DNA of 64,000 nucleotides from Propionivibrio hellwigii. Lineage in GTDB: Bacteria > Pseudomonadota > Gammaproteobacteria > Burkholderiales > Rhodocyclaceae. The stretch's first letter is position 1. Each line of letters opens with the position of its first letter. The stretch lies in assembly GCF_041770905.1 (NCBI RefSeq), contig NZ_JBEUWX010000001.1:409616-473615 (forward strand), in the 5' to 3' direction. The translations under genes were made by a program, and so were the position numbers. Below are positions 34,389 to 42,951 of the stretch, in pieces. The notes beneath the pieces are model-generated. The model was not told the DNA's origin, searched no databases, and was given only the letters and a program-made list of their open reading frames with translations.

Positions 34389-34955
34389 ATGCGAATTTTT
34401 ATTGATCGGCTTTTCCAGGTTGCGGGCGGATTGGCCGGGATCTTCATGGTCCTGACGCTGCTTTCGGTGCTGTCGAGTATTGTGGGGCGCTTGCTGCCCG
34501 CATTGGCGTTGCCGGGTGCGGATGCCTACGCCGGTTACTGTATGGCCGTTGCGGCTTTCCTGTCGCTGGGGGCGACACTGCGGCGCGGCGAGCATATCCG
34601 CGTGACGCTTTTGCTTAACCGCCTGCCCGATTGGGGACGCCGCCGGCTCGATCTCTTTTGCCATGTTGTGGCGCTGGCGGTCGCCGTCCTGCTGACCTGG
34701 TATGCGGTTCGGCTGGTGCGCCAATCGTTTCTGTTCAACGATATTTCGCCCGGCCTCGATGCAACGCCCCTGTGGATTCCGCAGATCGGCATGGCGGCCG
34801 GCAGTGCGCTGCTGGGACTGGCGTTCGCCGCCGAACTGTTCGATCTGGCGATGGGGAGAAAAACCGCAGATACGGGCGGGAGTGAAACGGAAAAAGGTGC
34901 GGAGAATGACATGACGTGCACGGCCTGCGACGCCGAACTGCCGCATACCGAATGA
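34389..34955 (+). CDS. TRAP transporter small permease subunit (DctQ family)
   Basis: This 188-residue protein has four membrane helices, as expected for DctQ, with the family segments RLFQVAGGLAGIFMVLTLL, ADAYAGYCMAVAAFLSLGAT and GEHIRVTLL. The chosen start MRIFIDRLFQ is thirteen codons inside a longer frame that would begin in the intergenic region. The C-terminal tail is hydrophilic and ends with a CTACDAELPHTE segment holding two cysteines. It follows the binding protein by 150 bases and precedes the large subunit by 15. Confidence 0.92.
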   Translation: MRIFIDRLFQVAGGLAGIFMVLTLLSVLSSIVGRLLPALALPGADAYAGYCMAVAAFLSLGATLRRGEHIRVTLLLNRLPDWGRRRLDLFCHVVALAVAVLLTWYAVRLVRQSFLFNDISPGLDATPLWIPQIGMAAGSALLGLAFAAELFDLAMGRKTADTGGSETEKGAENDMTCTACDAELPHTE

Positions 34956-34970
34956 GGGGCGGAGCGTTTC

Positions 34971-36269
34971 ATGGAATTTTATGTCACCGCTTTTCTTATT
35001 CTGGCCCTGTTCGCCCTCCTGGGTTGTGGCGTCTGGATTGGGCTGACGCTGATCGGGGTCGCCTGGATCGGCATGGCGCTGTTTACCGACCGTCCCGTGG
35101 GCGACAGCATGGTCATGACCATCTGGGGATCCTCTTCGTCGTGGACGCTGACCGCTCTGCCGCTGTTTATCTGGATGGGAGAAATCCTTTTCCGCACGCG
35201 GCTTTCCGAGGACATGTTCAAGGGGCTTTCGCCCTGGCTGGATAGACTGCCGGGGCGACTGCTTCACGCAAACATCATCGGCTGCACAATCTTCGCGGCG
35301 GTATCCGGCTCATCGGCGGCAACCTGTGCGACGATCGGCAAGATGACGCTGCCGGAACTCAGGAAGCGCGGTTATCCCGACTCGATTTCGATCGGCACGC
35401 TGGCGGGCGCCGGTACGCTGGGTTTATTGATTCCGCCGTCGATCACCATGATCGTATATGGCGTCATGGCGAATGTGTCGATTGCCAAACTGTTCATTGC
35501 CGGCATTTTGCCGGGCGTCGTGCTGGCCGGCCTGTTTATGGGGTACACGATGCTCTGGGCGCTGTTCAATTCGGATAAGGTGCCGGCGCCGGATCAGACG
35601 ATGGGTTTCCGGCAGAAGCTTGCCGCCTCCCGGCACTTGCTGCCGGCCGTCTCGCTGATTCTCGCCGTTCTCGGCTCAATCTACACCGGCATCGCTACGG
35701 CGACCGAAGCCGCGGCGCTCGGCGTGGTCGGCTCTCTGGCAGTGGCTGCCGTGCAGGGCGATCTGAGCTGGAAGACCTTCATCGAAAGCCTGCTCAGCGG
35801 CACGCGCCTGTATTGCATGATTGCGATGATTTTGTTCGGGGCCGCCTTTCTAACCTTGTCGATGGGCTACATCGGCCTGCCCCGGCAGGTGGCGGAGTGG
35901 ATCGTCAGCCTGAATCTTTCGCCATTTGCGCTGATTCTGGCGCTGACGGTGTTTTTCGTCCTACTGGGGTGTTTCCTCGATGGCATTTCCATGGTCGTGC
36001 TGACGATGGGCGTCCTGCTGCCGACCATTGAAGCGATGCAGATTGATCTTGTCTGGTTCGGTATTTTTGTCGTGCTGATCGTTGAGATGGCACAGATTAC
36101 GCCGCCGGTGGGCTTCAACCTCTTCGTGCTGCAAGGAATGACCCGAAAGGATATTGCGTTCATTGCACGGCACACTTTCCCGATGTTCATGCTGATGGTG
36201 GTTGCCGTGCTGCTGATCTATTTTGTTCCTGATATTGTCGGCTGGCTGCCGCAGCACATGGATGGCTGA
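34971..36269 (+). CDS. TRAP transporter large permease subunit (DctM family)
   Basis: This 432-residue protein has about twelve membrane helices and the DctM signature stretches GSSAATCATIGKMTLPEL, LAGAGTLGLLIPPSI and LGCFLDGISMVVLT. It forms the transport channel and couples uptake to a sodium gradient. It completes the dctP-dctQ-dctM set. The length and arrangement are normal. A 573-base gap with short palindromes follows before the next gene on the same strand. Confidence 0.95.
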   Translation: MEFYVTAFLILALFALLGCGVWIGLTLIGVAWIGMALFTDRPVGDSMVMTIWGSSSSWTLTALPLFIWMGEILFRTRLSEDMFKGLSPWLDRLPGRLLHANIIGCTIFAAVSGSSAATCATIGKMTLPELRKRGYPDSISIGTLAGAGTLGLLIPPSITMIVYGVMANVSIAKLFIAGILPGVVLAGLFMGYTMLWALFNSDKVPAPDQTMGFRQKLAASRHLLPAVSLILAVLGSIYTGIATATEAAALGVVGSLAVAAVQGDLSWKTFIESLLSGTRLYCMIAMILFGAAFLTLSMGYIGLPRQVAEWIVSLNLSPFALILALTVFFVLLGCFLDGISMVVLTMGVLLPTIEAMQIDLVWFGIFVVLIVEMAQITPPVGFNLFVLQGMTRKDIAFIARHTFPMFMLMVVAVLLIYFVPDIVGWLPQHMDG

Positions 36270-36842
36270 CGTTTTGCCGACCGTGTGCCGCCGTTGATGG
36301 TGATGGCGGGCGGCTGCCATCGCTCCGGCCGGCGTGTGCCGGCGTATGTTCTCCGCGTGAGGCCGCTGCGGGCGGGTCTGCAAGGTTCAATGTTCAATGG
36401 ATTTACAGGCAGGGTTCCGTTTCCCTCTGGGAAGGCGCAATCTCTACCGGGGAGTGGGTATTTCTTAAGGGAAGGGTGTATTCGTTTCAGCGAAGCAGGC
36501 GTAGCAGATGCACCACCGTGTATTCCCTGCGGGAAAGGTGTATTCCCTGCGGGAACGGCGCCATTCCTGGGGGATGGAATGCGTGCCCATGCCGCTCGGA
36601 GAAGCCCATGTCGAAAAAGCATGCCCGGAGAGGCCCATTCCACGCGGGCTCCAGCCGGCCTGTAGCCCGCGTTCCGTGGGCGTTTCCAGCCGGGTCACGC
36701 CAGCGACATCCAAGCTGGCCAGCATTGTTCCGGATACGACGGTTTTTATTCCTTTCCGGAAAGTTTCCATTCCCCGTAGGGCGGGATGGTTGTACACTGA
36801 GCGGCCTTGAGGTTTTACGGCTTTTTGCGGAGGAAAGCGACC
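36270..36842. repeat. intergenic cluster of short TTCCC/GGGAA palindromes
   Basis: From about 36410 to 36580 there are several short palindromes of one style: GTTTCCCTCTGGGAAGG, TATTTCTTAAGGGAAGGG, GTGTATTCCCTGCGGGAAAG (36518) directly followed by GTGTATTCCCTGCGGGAACG (36538), and GCCATTCCTGGGGGATGG. A copy of the dispersed repeat (CCCGCGTTCCGTGGGCGTTT) lies at 36666. No gene is visible. The strict 20-base period of the two central units is notable. Confidence 0.7.
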
Positions 36843-37682
36843 ATGAGTGCGAACATAAGCGCAGCAATCTCCTGCCCGTCTGCGGGCGCTTCAAATTACG
36901 GTACGTTTGCCAATGCACGTGAGGCGCGTCTGGCCATTCGCCGCGGTGAATGGGACTCCCATACCAGCGGCCTGGCGCCCGGTTATGCACAGGGCAATCT
37001 AGCGATCCTGCCGGAAGCGCTGGCCACCGATTTTCTGCGTTTTTGTCAGCGCAACCCCAAACCGTGTCCGCTGCTCGCTGTTTCCGAACCGGGCGATCCG
37101 ATGCTGCCGACGCTGGGCGAGGATGTCGATATCCGCACCGATATTCCGCGTTACCGTATCTGGAAGCACGGCGAACTGGCGGCGGAGGTGAGCGATATCC
37201 GCGATTTCTGGCGGGACGATCTGGTCAGCTTTGTTCTGGGCTGCTCCTTTTCTTTTGAACACGCGCTGATCGAGGGCGGCATTGAACTGCGCCATGTCAG
37301 TCAGGGCAAGAATGTCGCCATGTACCGGACGAATATCCAGACCGTGCCGGCCGGCCCATTCCACGGGCCGATGGTCGTGTCGATGCGGCCGATGACGGCG
37401 GCCAACGCCATCCGTGCCGTGCAGATCACCGCGCGGGTGCCTGCCGTGCATGGCGCGCCGGTGCATCTGGGCGATCCGGCGCAGATCGGCATTGCCGACA
37501 TCAACCGGCCGGATTTTGGCGATGCGGTTGAAATCCTCCCCGGCGAAATGCCCGTCTTCTGGGCCTGCGGGGTGACGCCGCAGGCGGTCGTTATGGCCAT
37601 GGCACCGGAATTCTGCATCACCCACGCGCCGGGCTACATGCTGATCACCGACGTGCGTAACAGCGACCTTTCCCTGGCGTGA
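36843..37682 (+). CDS. DUF1445 / D-glutamate cyclase-like putative hydro-lyase
   Basis: This 279-residue protein belongs to the DUF1445 (YcsI-like, PF07286) family: AREARLAIRRGEW, then GYAQGNLAILPEALATDFLR, VSFVLGCSFSFEHALIEGGI and CGVTPQAVVMAM. It is annotated as a putative hydro-lyase in bacteria, and a eukaryotic relative converts D-glutamate to 5-oxo-D-proline. The start at 36843 has GGAGGAAAG upstream. Its position before the 5-oxoprolinase genes fits a shared pathway around 5-oxoproline, though the L,D-transpeptidase gene lies between. The exact reaction here is inferred. Confidence 0.9.
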   Translation: MSANISAAISCPSAGASNYGTFANAREARLAIRRGEWDSHTSGLAPGYAQGNLAILPEALATDFLRFCQRNPKPCPLLAVSEPGDPMLPTLGEDVDIRTDIPRYRIWKHGELAAEVSDIRDFWRDDLVSFVLGCSFSFEHALIEGGIELRHVSQGKNVAMYRTNIQTVPAGPFHGPMVVSMRPMTAANAIRAVQITARVPAVHGAPVHLGDPAQIGIADINRPDFGDAVEILPGEMPVFWACGVTPQAVVMAMAPEFCITHAPGYMLITDVRNSDLSLA

Positions 37683-37697
37683 GTTTAAAGGCGGAGA

Positions 37698-38249
37698 ATG
37701 CAAAAGGCTTTAACGTTTGCCCTGGTTTTAATCGTGGGTTCGTTATCTCTGGCTAAATTTAGTGAAGCGGGCACGGCGCAGATCAATCAAGACGTGCCGT
37801 TAAAAACCCTTTTAAAGGATAAAAAAATCACGTCTTTGCGCGCGATAAAAAGCGAGCGAAGGCTCGAAGTTCTTGGTGGCGACGAAGTTTTAAAAAGCTA
37901 TAAAATCGCGCTAGGCGCTAATCCCAAAGGGCACAAGCTTCAGGAAGGCGACAAAAAAACGCCCGAGGGAATTTACACGATTAACGCCAAAAATGCCGCT
38001 TCGAGATTTCATAAAAATCTAGGCATATCCTATCCCAACGCGGCAGACCGTGCTCGCGCAAAGGCGCGTGGCGTAAGCCCTGGCGGCGATATCAAAATAC
38101 ACGGCATCCCCAATCAGTTTTCGTATATGGGCAAGGCATTTTTGAAATTTGGTGACTGGACGGATGGCTGCATAAGCGTTATGGACGACGAGATAGACGA
38201 ACTATACGAGCTTGTGCCATTAAATACACGCATCGAAATTTTGCCATGA
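37698..38249 (+). CDS. L,D-transpeptidase (YkuD) family protein, foreign-looking
   Basis: This 183-residue exported protein has a signal-like N-terminus (MQKALTFALVLIVGSLSLA) and a YkuD domain. The catalytic histidine is in KIHGIPNQ (about residue 135) and the catalytic cysteine in DGCISVMDDE (about 158). Such enzymes make or edit 3-3 crosslinks in peptidoglycan or attach proteins to it. Codon use (many AAA, TTA and ATA codons) and lower GC differ sharply from its neighbours and recall epsilonproteobacteria. It sits between the DUF1445 gene (15 bases upstream) and pxpB (155 bases downstream), with an AT-rich sequence after it. Recent transfer is likely. Confidence 0.9.
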   Translation: MQKALTFALVLIVGSLSLAKFSEAGTAQINQDVPLKTLLKDKKITSLRAIKSERRLEVLGGDEVLKSYKIALGANPKGHKLQEGDKKTPEGIYTINAKNAASRFHKNLGISYPNAADRARAKARGVSPGGDIKIHGIPNQFSYMGKAFLKFGDWTDGCISVMDDEIDELYELVPLNTRIEILP

Positions 38250-38404
38250 TTTGTTTCCTGAACGCGATAGGTTTGCCTGGTAAGACCTATGGGCGCGTAT
38301 TCTTGCTCGTTATTTTTACTAATTTTTAAAGAACATTTAAATGCAAGGCATACTATTGAACGGCGCTCCAGGCGAAAGCTTGAATTTTCTGGAATAAAAA
38401 TCTT

Positions 38405-39166
38405 ATGAATGAATCTGCATCAACACTCAAACTGCTGCCGCTGGGTGACACCGCTTGGACGGTCGAATTCGGCAACCGTATCGACCCGGCACTGTACGCC
38501 CGCGTGCTCGGCCTGCTCGATGCCTTGAAAGACGCGCCGCGCGATGGCGTGTTTGCCGGCATCGTCGACATCGTGCCGACCTTCCGTTCCCTGACCGTAC
38601 ATTACGACCCAGCGCGCAGCGAAGGGCAGGCGCTTGGCGAGGCGTTGCTGTCGCTGGCGCAGACAGCGCAGGCAGTCAGCCGGGAAGGGAGGCGCTGGTC
38701 GATTCCCGTCTGCTTCGATGCTGATTTTGCCCTTGATCTCGATGATTTGGCGCAGGCGAAGGGAATGACGCGCAATGCGGTGATCGATCTGATGACGGCA
38801 ACGACCTTTCAGGTCTACATGATCGGCTTCATGCCGGGATTCCCCTATATGGGCGGGTTGCCGGCCGCGCTCGAAATGCCGCGCCTGTCCTCGCCGCGCA
38901 AGGCGTTGCCGGCGCGCTCGCTGGCGATTGCCGGTGCCATGTGTGCGGTCTATCCGTGGGAAAGCCCCGGCGGCTGGCGGCTGCTGGGCAGAACGCCGAT
39001 CCCGATGTTCTCGGCGCGCGAGGAAAGCGCACCGTCCCTACTGGCGGCGGGTGATCGCGTGACGTGGCGCGCCGTCGATCGCGCCGAGTTTGAGCGGCTG
39101 GAAGCGGCGGTGCTGCATGGCGAGTTTGTGCGCGAAAGCCTGTTGATCGAGGAGGCGCAGCGATGA
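38405..39166 (+). CDS. pxpB: 5-oxoprolinase subunit PxpB
   Basis: This 253-residue protein is of the KipI/PxpB family: LGDTAWTVEFGNRIDP at the start, FQVYMIGFMPGFPYMGGLP in the middle and YPWESPGGWRLLGRTP toward the end. With PxpA and PxpC it forms the ATP-dependent prokaryotic 5-oxoprolinase that opens 5-oxoproline to glutamate. Its stop overlaps the pxpC start (ATGA). The AT-rich 155 bases upstream differ from the rest of the locus and may be part of the segment that came in with the L,D-transpeptidase gene. Confidence 0.95.
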   Translation: MNESASTLKLLPLGDTAWTVEFGNRIDPALYARVLGLLDALKDAPRDGVFAGIVDIVPTFRSLTVHYDPARSEGQALGEALLSLAQTAQAVSREGRRWSIPVCFDADFALDLDDLAQAKGMTRNAVIDLMTATTFQVYMIGFMPGFPYMGGLPAALEMPRLSSPRKALPARSLAIAGAMCAVYPWESPGGWRLLGRTPIPMFSAREESAPSLLAAGDRVTWRAVDRAEFERLEAAVLHGEFVRESLLIEEAQR

Positions 39167-40161
39167 GCGAGGATTTTATGAACGGACTGGTCGAAGTGGT
39201 TGACGCTGGCATCGCCAACAGCATTCAGGATTTGGGGCGGCTAGGTTTTCGCCACATGGGCATTGCCGTTTCCGGTTGCCTTGATTCCATGCTCGCGCGC
39301 TGCGCCAATGCACTGGCAGGAAATCCGGCGCAGGCCGCCTGTATCGAGGTACGCGCTGCCGGGCCAAAGCTGGCTGTTCGGCGCGGGCCGGTACGCTTTG
39401 CCTTGAGCGGTGATTTGAGTGCGACATTGGTGCGCGCCGATGGTGATACGTTTGAAATTCCCGCCTGGCAAAGCGTCACGCTGGAAGCGGGGGACGAGTT
39501 GCATGTGGGTTTTCTGCCCGGCGGCGTGGCCTATGTCGCCGTATCCGGCGGCTTTGCCACACCCGTGCAGCTGGGCAGCCGTTCGACCTATCAGCGCGCC
39601 GAAATCGGTGTGCCGCTGACGCTGGATGCACAGATTCCCTGCGCTGTCCTGTCGCCGGAAGAGTGCGGCGGGATCGGCGAAGAGGGCGGCTATTTTGTGG
39701 CTTCGCCCTGGGCACACGCCGAAGGCCCCATTCGCATCATCCTCGGTCCGCAGGATGACCATTTCACGGCGGCCTCGATTGCGGATCTGCTCGACGGCGA
39801 ATATCGGGCGACGGCGCAGAGCGACCGTATGGGCATGCGTCTGGAAGGGAAGGCGCTGGCGCATCGTGAGCCGGCACTGGCCGATATCGTTTCCGACGGC
39901 GTTGTGCCCGGTGTCATCCAGGTGCCGGGCAATGGCCAGCCGATTATCCTGCTAGCTGATTGCCAGACGGTCGGTGGTTATCCAAAAATCGCCGCGGTAA
40001 TTTCCGCCGATCTGCCGCGTCTGGCGCAGGTTCGGCCGGGGCAGGCGTTGCGTTTTGCCGCAGTGGATGCTGTTCAGGCCGCCCAGGCGCGCGCCGCGCA
40101 GGAAGCGCAGTGGCGGATGTGGGCGGCGACCATCGAGATGGTGAGCGGACCGGGCTGCTGA
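39163..40161 (+). CDS. pxpC: 5-oxoprolinase subunit PxpC
   Basis: This 332-residue protein is of the KipA/PxpC biotin-dependent-carboxylase-like family: VEVVDAGIANSIQDLGRLGF, then GGVAYVAVSGGFATPVQLGS, IRIILGPQDDHFT and SDRMGMRLEG. It partners with PxpB and PxpA in 5-oxoprolinase. It is translationally coupled to pxpB by a four-base overlap. An internal ATG at 39178 is an alternative start closer to the family consensus. Confidence 0.95.
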   Translation: MSEDFMNGLVEVVDAGIANSIQDLGRLGFRHMGIAVSGCLDSMLARCANALAGNPAQAACIEVRAAGPKLAVRRGPVRFALSGDLSATLVRADGDTFEIPAWQSVTLEAGDELHVGFLPGGVAYVAVSGGFATPVQLGSRSTYQRAEIGVPLTLDAQIPCAVLSPEECGGIGEEGGYFVASPWAHAEGPIRIILGPQDDHFTAASIADLLDGEYRATAQSDRMGMRLEGKALAHREPALADIVSDGVVPGVIQVPGNGQPIILLADCQTVGGYPKIAAVISADLPRLAQVRPGQALRFAAVDAVQAAQARAAQEAQWRMWAATIEMVSGPGC

Positions 40162-40204
40162 ATCGAACACTGCATTCCTTGAGAAAATCAGTCAGGAGAA
40201 GAAC

Positions 40205-40990
40205 ATGACCCAAAATACGACGAAAAAACTCAACCTGAATTCTGACCTGGGCGAAAGCTTTGGTGCCTGGGTTATGGCCGGCGACGCCGCCATGCTCGGC
40301 ATTGTCAATTCGGCGAACGTAGCCTGTGGTTACCATGCCGGCGATCCGCTGGTGATGACTCAGACCGTTGAGCGTGCCAAGAAGAATGGCGTCAGTATCG
40401 GCGCGCATCCTTCATTCCCGGATTTACAGGGCTTTGGCCGACGGCGCATGGATATTCCTGCGCCCGAACTTGAGGCCATGCTCATCTACCAGATCGGTGC
40501 GCTGGATGCCTGCGCGCGCGCCCAGGGCAGCAAGGTGACGCACGTCAAGCCGCACGGTGCGCTGAGCAACATCGCCAGCGCCGACCGTAAGGTGGCCGAT
40601 GCGGTGGCGCGTGCGGTACATCGTCTCGACCCCTCGCTGATCCTGCTGGCGCCGGCCGCTTCGCAGATGGCGCTGGCTGGCAAAGAAATCGGCCTAAAGA
40701 TCGTCGAAGAAATTTTTGCCGATCGCGCCTATCTCGATGACGGCAATTTGGTACCGCGCAGCCAGCCGGGCGCGATGATCCACGGAGCGGAAGCCAGCCT
40801 CACCCATGTATTGCGCATGGTTGAGGAAAGCGCGCTGATTTCGATCAACGGCAAGCGTATCCCGGTCAATCCGCAGAGCATCTGCGTGCATGGCGACAAT
40901 GCCGAGGCAGTAGCGGTTGCCCAGGCGATCCGCAATGGGCTGACGAAAGCAGGCTATACGCTCGTCACGATCCCTGAACTGGCGGCTTGA
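40205..40990 (+). CDS. pxpA: 5-oxoprolinase subunit PxpA (LamB/YcsF family)
   Basis: This 261-residue protein has the LamB/YcsF hallmarks LNSDLGESFGAW at the start, NVACGYHAGDP, HPSFPDLQGFGRR and VKPHGALSN. It completes the PxpBCA complex that hydrolyses 5-oxoproline with ATP. It follows pxpC by 43 bases with a good AGGAGAAG ribosome-binding site, and an intrinsic terminator lies 90 bases after its stop, marking the end of the operon. Confidence 0.96.
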   Translation: MTQNTTKKLNLNSDLGESFGAWVMAGDAAMLGIVNSANVACGYHAGDPLVMTQTVERAKKNGVSIGAHPSFPDLQGFGRRRMDIPAPELEAMLIYQIGALDACARAQGSKVTHVKPHGALSNIASADRKVADAVARAVHRLDPSLILLAPAASQMALAGKEIGLKIVEEIFADRAYLDDGNLVPRSQPGAMIHGAEASLTHVLRMVEESALISINGKRIPVNPQSICVHGDNAEAVAVAQAIRNGLTKAGYTLVTIPELAA

Positions 40991-41077
40991 TGCGGTTTTT
41001 GGGCGATTATGGGTGCCTGAATTCGTCGGGCATGAGTTGATGCGCTGCTTTTGTCCGCCGGGATTGCGCATCCCGCC

Positions 41078-41113
41078 AAAAACGCCGGTACCGTTCCGGC
41101 GTTTTTATTTTTT
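41078..41113 (+). terminator. terminator of the pxp operon
   Basis: AACGCCGG and CCGGCGTT, extended by A and T runs, form a strong stem with a seven-base loop, followed by a long T-rich tract. It lies 90 bases after the pxpA stop. Confidence 0.9.
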
Positions 41114-41481
41114 TGTCTTACGTAAAACCCGGAACCATTTGGTGTTTGTACCACGGTCTGTTGTTGTATTTATATGTGCCGTATTTCCCCTGGTTAATCG
41201 TGTTGCGGTTTTTTCAGGCGGGGTTTATTCGCCAGTGATGGCTGTAAAAAAGCCATAAGGCGTTTTGTCGGTCGATTGCTGCGGACAGGACGGCAAGCAA
41301 TGCCTGACATTATTTTGCCGGCAGGGCAAGAAGGCCGATGCGAGATCGGAATACCAGGTAACGATTGTTTTTCAGTCGCGCTCGCGATGCGTGTGCGTAT
41401 GGGCGTCGACGTCCTCCTAGTCGGCGCAAAATATGGGGAACGAGGCCCGGGCGGCCAAATGGGTTGAAAACCTATAACCAT
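41114..41481. other. intergenic region between convergent pxpA and fabB
   Basis: No gene is convincing in this stretch between two convergent operons. A 95-codon minus-strand frame (41194-41481) has no recognisable similarity or ribosome-binding site. Sequence near 41110-41220 is AT-rich. Confidence 0.4.
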
Positions 41482-41525
41482 GAAAAAACTGCAAACGACG
41501 GTTCGGGTCAGTTTACAGTTTTTTC
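41482..41525 (-). terminator. fabB terminator
   Basis: GAAAAAACTG and CAGTTTTTTC, with inner CAAAC/GTTT pairs, form a long stem about 60 bases after the fabB stop; read leftward it ends in a T-run. It is nearly symmetric and could also act rightward. Confidence 0.75.
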
Positions 41526-41587
41526 ATCTGGTTTTTTCTTGGGTTGTGAGTCTGAATTGGGATGGCTCTCACAACCCGCGGGGACGG

Positions 41588-42799
41588 TCAGACGCGGCTG
41601 AAGATCAATGTAGCATTGGTGCCGCCGAAGCCGAAGCTGTTGCTCATGACGGCCTGCAAGCGTTTCTTCAGGTTTTCCCGAACGATTGGCAGTCCCTGGG
41701 CGCCTTCATCGAGAGTGAAGATATTGGCCGAAGCGGTCACGAAATCGTTGAGCAGCATCAACAGCGAGTAAATGGCCTCATTCGAGCCGGCGGCGCCAAG
41801 TGCATGGCCGGAGAGCGATTTAGTCGAGCTGATCAGCGGAATGTCTTGTCCGACGAAAGTCGTTTTGATGGCTTCTAGCTCCTTGGTGTCGCCCACCGGC
41901 GTTGAGGTGCCGTGCGCGTTGATGTAGTCGATGCCACCCTTATGGGTTGCCATCGCCATCTGCATGCAACGCACCGCGCCTTCCCCGGAAGGCTGCACCA
42001 TATCGTAGCCGTCAGACGTCGCGCCGTAGCCGGTCAATTCGGCGAGAATTTCCGCCCCGCGTGCCTTGGCGTGTTCGTATTCTTCCAGTACCAGGACGCT
42101 GCCGCCGCCGGAAATGACAAAGCCGTCGCGATTGGCGTCGTAAGCGCGTGAGGCGACTTCCGGCGTGTCGTTGTACTGGCTGGAAAGGGCGCCCATGGCA
42201 TCGAACTGGCAACTCATCGACCAGTGAACCTCTTCGCCGCCGCCGGCAAAAACGATGTCCTGCTTGCCGAACTGGATCAGTTCGGCGGCATGGCCGATGC
42301 AGTGGGCGCTGGTCGAGCAGGCCGAACTGAGCGAGTAATTGACGCCTTTGATGCCGAACGGGGTCGCCAGGCAGGCGGAAGTCGTCGAAGCCATCGTTTT
42401 GGTAACGGCGTAAGGACCGACGCGCCTGACGCCGCTGTTGCGCAGGATATCGGCGACTTCAACCTGCGCTGAGGATGTGGCGCCGCCGGAGCCCACGATG
42501 ATGCCGGTGCGTGGATGCGAAACCTGTGCTTTGTCCAGCCCGGACAGAGCGATGGCTTCCTGCATGGCGATGTGGCAATAGGCGGCTGCATTGCCCATGA
42601 AGCGTAATTCCTTGCGGTCGATATGCGCCTTGGGGTCGATGCTGATCGGGCCTTCCACCTGCGAGCGCAGCCCCATTTCCTGATAGGTGGGGGAAAATTT
42701 GATGCCCGATTTCAATGCTTGCAAAGAAGCGAGGACTTCCTTGAGGTTATTGCCCAGGCTGGACACAATGCCCATGCCGGTCACAACGACACGTCTCAT
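41588..42799 (-). CDS. fabB: beta-ketoacyl-ACP synthase I
   Basis: This 403-residue condensing enzyme has the catalytic cysteine in SSACSTSAHC (Cys about 161), the histidines in NAHGTSTPVGD and SLSGHALGAAG, and the terminal NSFGFGGTNATLIF. FabB extends the cis-3-decenoyl intermediate from FabA, so the pair makes unsaturated fatty acids without oxygen. It lies 152 bases downstream of fabA on the same strand. The sequence is more FabB-like than FabF-like, for example in its length and the QEMGLRSQVEG segment. Confidence 0.96.
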   Translation of the reverse strand: MRRVVVTGMGIVSSLGNNLKEVLASLQALKSGIKFSPTYQEMGLRSQVEGPISIDPKAHIDRKELRFMGNAAAYCHIAMQEAIALSGLDKAQVSHPRTGIIVGSGGATSSAQVEVADILRNSGVRRVGPYAVTKTMASTTSACLATPFGIKGVNYSLSSACSTSAHCIGHAAELIQFGKQDIVFAGGGEEVHWSMSCQFDAMGALSSQYNDTPEVASRAYDANRDGFVISGGGSVLVLEEYEHAKARGAEILAELTGYGATSDGYDMVQPSGEGAVRCMQMAMATHKGGIDYINAHGTSTPVGDTKELEAIKTTFVGQDIPLISSTKSLSGHALGAAGSNEAIYSLLMLLNDFVTASANIFTLDEGAQGLPIVRENLKKRLQAVMSNSFGFGGTNATLIFSRV

Positions 42800-42951
42800 G
42801 AATTTCTCCTGTCGCTAGGATGCGAGAATAGGGTAAATATGGTTTTGATTATAAAAAATAATGCCGGCTCAGTGAATCGTGCGCTGCAATTCGTTCCGGC
42901 AAGCGTGCAAACCATTTTTGGAATTTATACAGCCTCAGGATTGAACGCTGC

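Noticed and set aside
36410..36580. CRISPR array
   Set aside because: The units are palindromic, about 20 bases, vary in sequence and have no regular unique spacers; no cas genes are present.
41194..41481. 95-codon minus-strand gene between pxpA and fabB
   Set aside because: No family, no ribosome-binding site, and it lies between two terminators without an evident promoter.
41541..41577. GGGTTGTGAG/CTCACAACCC hairpin as a fabB terminator
   Set aside because: No T-run follows it on either strand; the hairpin at 41482-41525 fits better.
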